This document shows positions 6,621 through 11,335 of a stretch of 11,335 nt of DNA, in pieces. The notes below the pieces were generated by a model. It worked only from the letters and a program-made list of their open reading frames with translations. It did not search any database and was not told where the DNA came from. The DNA lies in assembly GCA_021785335.1 (NCBI GenBank), contig JAJYFW010000018.1:1-11335 (forward strand). The letters are read 5' to 3'. Position 1 is the stretch's first letter; every line of letters begins with the position of its first letter. The translations under genes were made by a program, and so were the position numbers. Origin of the DNA: Pseudomonadota bacterium. GTDB lineage: Bacteria; Pseudomonadota; Alphaproteobacteria; Acetobacterales; Acetobacteraceae.

Positions 6621-8468
6621 GTGCCTCGCCCGCAACCCCTGGCCCGCCCCACGCAACGACCCGCCCCGCGCGCACGCCGCCGCGGGCGGGCACGCCCGGC
6701 GCCGCGGCGCCCCCGCGCGCGCCCGTCGCTCTCATGGCGGTTGTTCAAATGGGCGATCTACACCGCGGTCTGGGGCAGCGTGGCCGGCGGGCTGCTGCTG
6801 CTGTCGCTGGCGTGGGACCTGCCGCCGCCCTCGACCGCGCTGCGGGCCGTCCGCCGCCCCAGCCTGACGCTGGTGGACGACCGCGGCACCACCTTCGCAA
6901 CGTTCGGCGATCTGGTCGGCGCGCCGATGCGCCTGTCGCAGCTGCCGGCCTACGTGCCGCAGGCCGTCGTCGCGGTGGAGGACCGCCGCTACTGGGAGCA
7001 CGGCGCCGTCGACCCGATCGGCATCCTCCGCGCCATGGCGGTCGACCTCTGGCACATGCGCATCGTCCAGGGCGGCTCGACCATTGCGCAGCAGGTGGCG
7101 AAGAACCTGTTCCTCACCAACGCCCGCACCTGGCGGCGCAAGGCGCAGGAACTGCTGCTCACCTTCTGGCTGGAGCAGCATTTCACCCGCCGCGAGATCC
7201 TCGAGATCTGGCTCAACCGCGTCTATTACGGCGCCGGCGCCTGGGGCATCGATGCCGCCGCGCATGCCTATTTCGGCGTCTCCGCGCGGCACCTGTCGCT
7301 GTGGCAGGCGGCGGTGCTTGCCGGGCTGCCGCGCGCGCCCTCGTATTTCTCGCCCAAGACCAATCCCCGCGCGGCGGCGGAGCGGGCGCGCGTCGTACTC
7401 GCGGCGATGGTGCGTTCCCACTACATCACCCTGGCCGAGGCGCGCCGGGCGGCGCTTTCCATCGTCTTCCCCCCGCCCACCGACAGCGCGGGCTGGTTCG
7501 CTGACTGGGCGGTCGAGCAGGCGCGCCAGGCACTGCCGCAGGGCACCGACGCCACGGCGATGACGACGCTGGACGCGCCCCTGCAACGCGTCGTGGACCA
7601 CGCGGTCGCCGCCTATCTCGCCGGCCCCGCCCGCGCCGCGCACGCCTCCGAGGTCGCGGTGGTGGTGATGGACGCCGCGACCGGCGCCGTGCGCGCGATG
7701 GTGGGCGGCAGGCCCGACCAGATAGGTGGCTACAACCGCGCGGTGATGGCGCGGCGCCAGGCCGGCTCCACCTTCAAGCCGTTCGTCTGGCTCGCCGCCC
7801 TCGAGGCCGGCGCGCGGCCGGGCAGCATGGTGCTGGACGCGCCGATCCGGCGTGGCTCGTGGCACCCGCGCGATTTCGAACCGACCTACCGCGGCGAGGT
7901 GACGGTGGAGACGGCGCTGGCGCAGTCGCTCAACACCGCGGCGGTGCGGCTGGAACGCCGCGCCGGCGGCCCCGCGAAGGTGATCGCGGTCGCGCGCAGC
8001 CTCGGCATCACCGGCAAGCTCCCCAACGACGCGACCGTGGCGCTCGGCACCGGCAGCGTCGGGCTGCTGGAGATGTGCGGTGCCTATGCCGCCTTCTTCA
8101 ACGGCGGCTACCGCGTTGTGCCGCACGCGCTACGCACGCTCACCGCCGACGGCAGGCCAGCGAGGCTGCCGAGCGACACGCCGGAGCGCGCGATCAACCC
8201 CAACCTCGCCGCGATGATGGTGCGCATGATGGCCGCCGTGGTGCGCCGCGGCACGGCGCGCGCCGCCGCCATCCCGGGCGTGGTGGTCGCGGGCAAGACC
8301 GGCACCACCGACCATTTCCGCGACGCCTGGTTCATCGGCGCCGTCAACGGCACGGTGATCGGCGTATGGACCGGCAACGACAACAACGCGCCGATGAAGG
8401 GCGTGGTGGGCGGCTCGCTCCCCGCGCGACTATTCCGCCGGATCGCCATCGCGATCCCGGGCACGTAA
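6621..8468 (+). CDS. Class A penicillin-binding protein (PBP1A/1C-type bifunctional peptidoglycan synthase)
   Basis: 615 residues, shorter than the roughly 800 of classic PBP1A. A cytoplasmic tail (1-40) has 14 Arg and 10 Pro, and one membrane anchor follows at about 41-65. The GT51 glycosyltransferase domain has EDRRYWEHG with catalytic E120, GGSTIAQQVAKN (151-162), RRKAQE (172-177) and REILEIWLN (191-199). The transpeptidase domain has the acylated Ser in STFK (383-386), SLN (436-438) and KTGTT (559-563). Both activities therefore look intact, polymerising lipid II and cross-linking stem peptides in the periplasm. The start is GTG: an in-frame TAA lies 12 bases upstream (6609-6611), no in-frame ATG precedes the membrane segment, and no clear Shine-Dalgarno sequence is seen. 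It follows the SRPBCC gene by 56 bp and precedes the amidase gene by 28 bp in the same direction. Confidence 0.95.
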   Translation: MPRPQPLARPTQRPAPRARRRGRARPAPRRPRARPSLSWRLFKWAIYTAVWGSVAGGLLLLSLAWDLPPPSTALRAVRRPSLTLVDDRGTTFATFGDLVGAPMRLSQLPAYVPQAVVAVEDRRYWEHGAVDPIGILRAMAVDLWHMRIVQGGSTIAQQVAKNLFLTNARTWRRKAQELLLTFWLEQHFTRREILEIWLNRVYYGAGAWGIDAAAHAYFGVSARHLSLWQAAVLAGLPRAPSYFSPKTNPRAAAERARVVLAAMVRSHYITLAEARRAALSIVFPPPTDSAGWFADWAVEQARQALPQGTDATAMTTLDAPLQRVVDHAVAAYLAGPARAAHASEVAVVVMDAATGAVRAMVGGRPDQIGGYNRAVMARRQAGSTFKPFVWLAALEAGARPGSMVLDAPIRRGSWHPRDFEPTYRGEVTVETALAQSLNTAAVRLERRAGGPAKVIAVARSLGITGKLPNDATVALGTGSVGLLEMCGAYAAFFNGGYRVVPHALRTLTADGRPARLPSDTPERAINPNLAAMMVRMMAAVVRRGTARAAAIPGVVVAGKTGTTDHFRDAWFIGAVNGTVIGVWTGNDNNAPMKGVVGGSLPARLFRRIAIAIPGT

Positions 8469-8482
8469 CATTGCGCCCGACC

Positions 8483-8490
8483 AAGGAGAG
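8483..8490 (+). promoter_or_regulatory. Ribosome binding site of the amidase gene
   Basis: AAGGAGAG lies six bases before the ATG at 8497, in the 28-bp gap after the penicillin-binding protein gene. It fixes the amidase start and supports co-transcription with the upstream gene. Confidence 0.7.
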
Positions 8491-8496
8491 AACCGC

Positions 8497-9897
8497 ATGA
8501 CCGACGCCTGGAGCATGACCGCAACCGACATCGCCGCCGAGATCCGCGCCGGCCGCCTCTCCGCGCGCGAGGCCACGCAGAGCGTGCTCGCACGCATCGC
8601 GGCAGTGAACCCGGTGATCAACGCCCTGCCCGACGTCATGGCGGATGAGGCGCTGGCGGCGGCGGCGGCGGCCGACGAGGCGCAGGCGAAGGGCGCGCGG
8701 CTCGGGCCGATGCACGGCGTGCCGGTCACCATCAAGGTCAACGTGGACGTGAAGGGCCGTGCCACGACCAACGGCATCGTTGCGCTGCGCGACAACATCG
8801 CGAAGGAAAACGCGCCGGTGGTGGACAACCTTCGCAGCACCGGCGCTATCATCGTCGGGCGCAGCAACACGCCGGCCTTTTCCTATCGTTGGTTCACCGA
8901 CAACGACCTGCACGGCCGCACGCTCAATCCCTGGGACCATGGCACGACGCCTGGCGGCTCCAGCGGCGGCGCCGCGGCCGCGACAGCAACCGGCATGGGG
9001 GCGGTCGGCCACGGCAATGACATCGGCGGCTCGGTGCGCTACCCCGCCTATGCCTGCGGCATCGCCGGCCTGCGCCCCACCGTCGGGCGCATCCCCGCCT
9101 ACAACTCGACGATGAGCGAGGATCGCGGCCTGTCCAGCCAGATGATGTCGGTGCAAGGGCCGCTCGCGCGCAACATCGCGGACCTCCGCCTCGCCTTCGC
9201 CGCCATGGCGCGGCCCGACCCGCGCGACCCGATCTCGGTTCCCGTGCCCTTCGACTTCCCACTGCCCGCGACCCCGATCAAGGTCGCTCTGTTCTGCGAC
9301 GGCCGCGCCGATTCCCAGGTCACCGGCGCCCTGGGCCGCGCCGCCAAGGCGCTCGCCGCCACTGGCTACGCGGTGGAGGAAGCAGCGCCCCCGAACTTCG
9401 ACGAGGCGCACCGTCTCTGGCTCACCTTCGCCGCCAGCGACATGCGCCGCTCCATGCTGCCCGCGATCGAGACCTATGGCGACGCGGCAATCCGGGCGAG
9501 CGCGCGCCATTTCACCGGCTCGGTGCCGGAACAGTCCTGCGACGAGGCGCTGGCGATGCTGGCGCGGCGCTACACGATCGCGCGCGAGTGGTCGTTGTTC
9601 TTCACCCGCTACCCGATCCTGCTGATGCCGGTCTCCTGGCGCTGCCCGGTGCCGGTCGACATGGACATCAAGGGCGCCGAGCTCGGCGCCGAACTGATCG
9701 CCGCGCAATCGCCCATGCTGCCGATCGCACTCCTCGGCCTGCCGGGACTCGCCGTGCCGACCGGGCTCGCCGAGGGACTCCCCTCAGGCGTGCAGCTCGT
9801 CGCCGACCGGTTCCGCGAGGACCTGCTGCTGCGGGCGGGCGAGGCGATCGAGGCGGTTCAGCCGCCGCTCGGCTTCCCCGCCGCGGTGCGGAGCTGA
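8497..9897 (+). CDS. Amidase-signature-family hydrolase
   Basis: 466 residues, the usual length of the amidase signature family, which hydrolyses carboxamides to acid and ammonia. The Ser-Ser-Lys triad is complete: K80 in VTIKVNVD, cis-Ser S155 in GGSSGG and nucleophile S179 in GNDIGGSVR. The 24-residue spacing between the serines is canonical. The usual GTDIGGS reads GNDIGGS. No signal peptide is seen, so it is probably cytoplasmic. GatA of the tRNA amidotransferase is unlikely, because no gatB or gatC is nearby and the C-terminal part is of the general amidase type. Indole-3-acetamide or other small amides are possible substrates, not decidable here. A short GCG repeat near 8655 encodes a run of Ala at residues 54-59. 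The last 40 bases overlap the 3' end of rlmN on the opposite strand. Confidence 0.94.
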   Translation: MTDAWSMTATDIAAEIRAGRLSAREATQSVLARIAAVNPVINALPDVMADEALAAAAAADEAQAKGARLGPMHGVPVTIKVNVDVKGRATTNGIVALRDNIAKENAPVVDNLRSTGAIIVGRSNTPAFSYRWFTDNDLHGRTLNPWDHGTTPGGSSGGAAAATATGMGAVGHGNDIGGSVRYPAYACGIAGLRPTVGRIPAYNSTMSEDRGLSSQMMSVQGPLARNIADLRLAFAAMARPDPRDPISVPVPFDFPLPATPIKVALFCDGRADSQVTGALGRAAKALAATGYAVEEAAPPNFDEAHRLWLTFAASDMRRSMLPAIETYGDAAIRASARHFTGSVPEQSCDEALAMLARRYTIAREWSLFFTRYPILLMPVSWRCPVPVDMDIKGAELGAELIAAQSPMLPIALLGLPGLAVPTGLAEGLPSGVQLVADRFREDLLLRAGEAIEAVQPPLGFPAAVRS

Positions 9898-11078
9898 CCG
9901 CAGGCGGCGAGGATGTCGCGCCCGCGCGGCGCGCGCACCGGCGAGGAAAACCCGGCGGCGTTCACGATCTCGGCGAAGCGCCCGATCGCCGCCGGCGTGC
10001 TGGTCTCGTAGGGGCTGCCCGGCCACGGATTGAACGGGATGAGGTTCACCTTGGCCGGAATCCCGGCGATGAGGCGCACCAGCGCGCGCGCCTCGGCCGC
10101 GGAATCATTGATACCCTTCAACATCACGTATTCGAACGTGATGCGCCGCGCGTTGGAGGCGGCCGGGTAGCGCCGGCATGCCTCGATCACGTCCTTGATC
10201 GGGTACTTGCGGTTGAGCGGAACCAGTTCGTCGCGCAGATCATCGGTGACGGCGTGCAGCGACACCGCCAGGCTGATGCCGAGCTCCGCCCCCGCGCGAT
10301 CCATCATCGGCACCACGCCCGAGGTCGAGAGCGTGATGCGCCGGCGCGACAGCCCGATTCCCTCCCCGTCCATGACGATGCGCATCGCGGCGGCGACGTT
10401 GTCGTAGTTGTAGAGCGGCTCGCCCATGCCCATCAGCACGATGGTCGAGAGCAGCCGCGCCTCGCCCTTCGGCGACGGCCACTCGCCATAGGAGTCGCGC
10501 GCCGCCATGAACTGGCCCACGATCTCGCCGGGGCCCAGGTTGCGCGCCAGCACTTGCGTGCCCGTGTGGCAGAACCGGCAGGAGAGCGTGCAGCCGACCT
10601 GCGACGAAAGGCACACCGCGCCGCGATCCTCCTCGCGGTCGGGGATGTAGACCGACTCCGCCTCGCGGCCGTCGCGGAAGCGGAACAGGAATTTCCGCGT
10701 CGAATCCGCGCTGGTCTGCACCGCCGCGACCTCTGGCCGCGTGACGGTGAAATTTTCCGCGAGCTTCTGCTGCAGCGGCTTCGCGATCGTGGACATGCGC
10801 GCGAAGTCGGTCGCACCCTGGTGGTAGATCCAGTGCCAGATCTGCTTGGCGCGGAACGCCGGCTCACCGATCCCGCCAAGGGCGGCGACCAGTTCCTCGC
10901 GCGAGAGGCCGACCAGTTCGACCCGTCCGTCCGGGCCCTTCGCCGGCGGCGGCGCGAAACGCGCGATCTTGGCGCGGATGCGCGCGCGCTCCGCCTCACC
11001 CCAGTCGGCCGGTGTTTCGGCCGCCGGGGTCTGGGGGCGCGCGGGTACGCGGTCGAGCGCCGCTACTTCGGCGGACAT
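9858..11078 (-). CDS. rlmN: Dual-specificity 23S rRNA/tRNA (adenine-C2) methyltransferase RlmN
   Basis: Radical-SAM enzyme that methylates C2 of A2503 in 23S rRNA, and A37 of some tRNAs in bacteria studied. 406 residues. The 4Fe-4S/SAM motif CTLSCRFC supplies C163, C167 and C170. The two methyl-relay cysteines are C156 (AVCLSSQVG) and C393 (LAACGQL). All five match the E. coli set (118, 125, 129, 132, 355) with a constant offset of 38, so the enzyme should be active. [12 protein letters not shown] (217-228) and the NPWPGSPYE block (350-358) are also family features. The N-terminal extension before the core is common in alphaproteobacteria. The ATG lies inside the end of the IalB-family gene (16-bp overlap), with AAGG only one base away, so initiation may depend on upstream translation. 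The 3' end overlaps the convergent amidase gene. Confidence 0.97.
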   Translation of the reverse strand: MSAEVAALDRVPARPQTPAAETPADWGEAERARIRAKIARFAPPPAKGPDGRVELVGLSREELVAALGGIGEPAFRAKQIWHWIYHQGATDFARMSTIAKPLQQKLAENFTVTRPEVAAVQTSADSTRKFLFRFRDGREAESVYIPDREEDRGAVCLSSQVGCTLSCRFCHTGTQVLARNLGPGEIVGQFMAARDSYGEWPSPKGEARLLSTIVLMGMGEPLYNYDNVAAAMRIVMDGEGIGLSRRRITLSTSGVVPMMDRAGAELGISLAVSLHAVTDDLRDELVPLNRKYPIKDVIEACRRYPAASNARRITFEYVMLKGINDSAAEARALVRLIAGIPAKVNLIPFNPWPGSPYETSTPAAIGRFAEIVNAAGFSSPVRAPRGRDILAACGQLRTAAGKPSGG

Positions 11079-11335
11079 GCCTTCACGATCGCGGTATGCG
11101 CCGCGGTGAACCCCTTGAGGCTGAACCGGTTGGTGATCGTCCGGTTACCGGGCGCGGGCGAATCGGAGACCAGATAGGAGCCTTTCTCCATCGCCACCAC
11201 CATCCCCGCACCGTCGCGCGAGAAGGCGGAACTGCCGGAGGTGTAGAAATCCTGCTTCACGTTGCCGATCGTGACCGGCACCACGGCGCCGGACGGGTAC
11301 GTGAAGCCGGCCGCGATCGCGACCGCGTCGCGAAT
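11063..11335 (-). CDS. Invasion-associated locus B (IalB) family protein, C-terminal part
   Basis: The last 90 codons are open from the window edge to a TAG at 11063. The 5' part, including any signal peptide, is outside. Recognisable family traits are a [16 protein letters not shown] strand, the hydrophobic [11 protein letters not shown] near the middle and the ending [20 protein letters not shown]. The KG...SLKGFTAA...C pattern is typical of IalB-domain proteins, which are usually exported. Despite the name, most members in free-living alphaproteobacteria have no shown role in invasion. The stop codon lies 16 bases past the rlmN ATG, so the two genes overlap and are likely co-transcribed. 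I am fairly sure of the family and unsure of function. Confidence 0.8.
   Translation of the reverse strand: MRDAVAIAAGFTYPSGAVVPVTIGNVKQDFYTSGSSAFSRDGAGMVVAMEKGSYLVSDSPAPGNRTITNRFSLKGFTAAHTAIVKACPPK

Noticed and set aside
6732..8126. 464-residue minus-strand frame under the penicillin-binding protein
   Set aside because: The plus strand encodes all GT51 and transpeptidase motifs. The minus frame is His/Arg/Gly-rich with no motif.
8655..8673. GCG-type short tandem repeat
   Set aside because: It encodes a short Ala run in the amidase and is expected in high-GC coding DNA; not a functional repeat.
9588..11177. 529-residue plus-strand frame across rlmN
   Set aside because: Antisense of rlmN, whose five functional cysteines are conserved on the minus strand; no domain seen on plus.

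Overview
The window is high-GC chromosomal DNA with dense, short-gapped genes and strong third-position G/C bias. An IalB-family gene next to rlmN, a short class A penicillin-binding protein, and an ArsR/SRPBCC pair all point to an alphaproteobacterium. Rhodospirillales/Acetobacteraceae-like is my best guess, but it is an inference from gene style and not from a marker phylogeny. I see no mobile element, CRISPR array, rRNA or phage gene; it reads as ordinary metabolic and housekeeping chromosome.

Layout. 1-2058 (minus): a two-gene sugar-acid module, an HpcH/HpaI-type class II aldolase followed by a UxaA/GarD-type dehydratase that runs off the left edge. A plausible sigma70-type promoter sits at 2092-2120. 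2148-2858 (minus): a calcineurin-like serine/threonine phosphatase whose start codon is unclear. 2875-2955 (minus): tRNA-Leu(UAA), directly upstream of the phosphatase. 2980-5689 (minus): a tightly coupled operon of an aconitase-superfamily large subunit (LeuC-like), its small subunit (LeuD-like) and a D-2-hydroxyacid dehydrogenase. Both junctions are ATGA overlaps.

5690-5770 is a compact divergent control region. It holds an inverted repeat placed exactly in the spacer of a promoter that should give a leaderless arsR mRNA. 5771-6564 (plus): an ArsR-family repressor and an SRPBCC/AHSA1-domain protein, coupled by ATGA. 6621-8468 (plus): a short PBP1-type bifunctional peptidoglycan synthase. 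8497-9897 (plus): an amidase-signature hydrolase whose 3' end overlaps that of rlmN by 40 bp. 9858-11078 (minus): rlmN. 11063-11335 (minus): the C-terminal part of an IalB-family protein, whose end overlaps the rlmN start by 16 bp.

How the genes could work together. The dehydratase plus aldolase fits the logic of aldarate/uronate breakdown: dehydration to a 2-keto-3-deoxy acid, then retro-aldol cleavage to pyruvate plus an aldehyde. The LeuCD-like hydro-lyase plus dehydrogenase looks like a second, uncharacterised hydroxy-acid route, since its substrate-recognition residues differ from true isopropylmalate isomerase. The most interesting items are that operon, the ArsR operator and leaderless promoter, and the missing start of the phosphatase behind the tRNA. 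No stretch above 300 bases lacks a gene; the largest gaps are about 90 bases.
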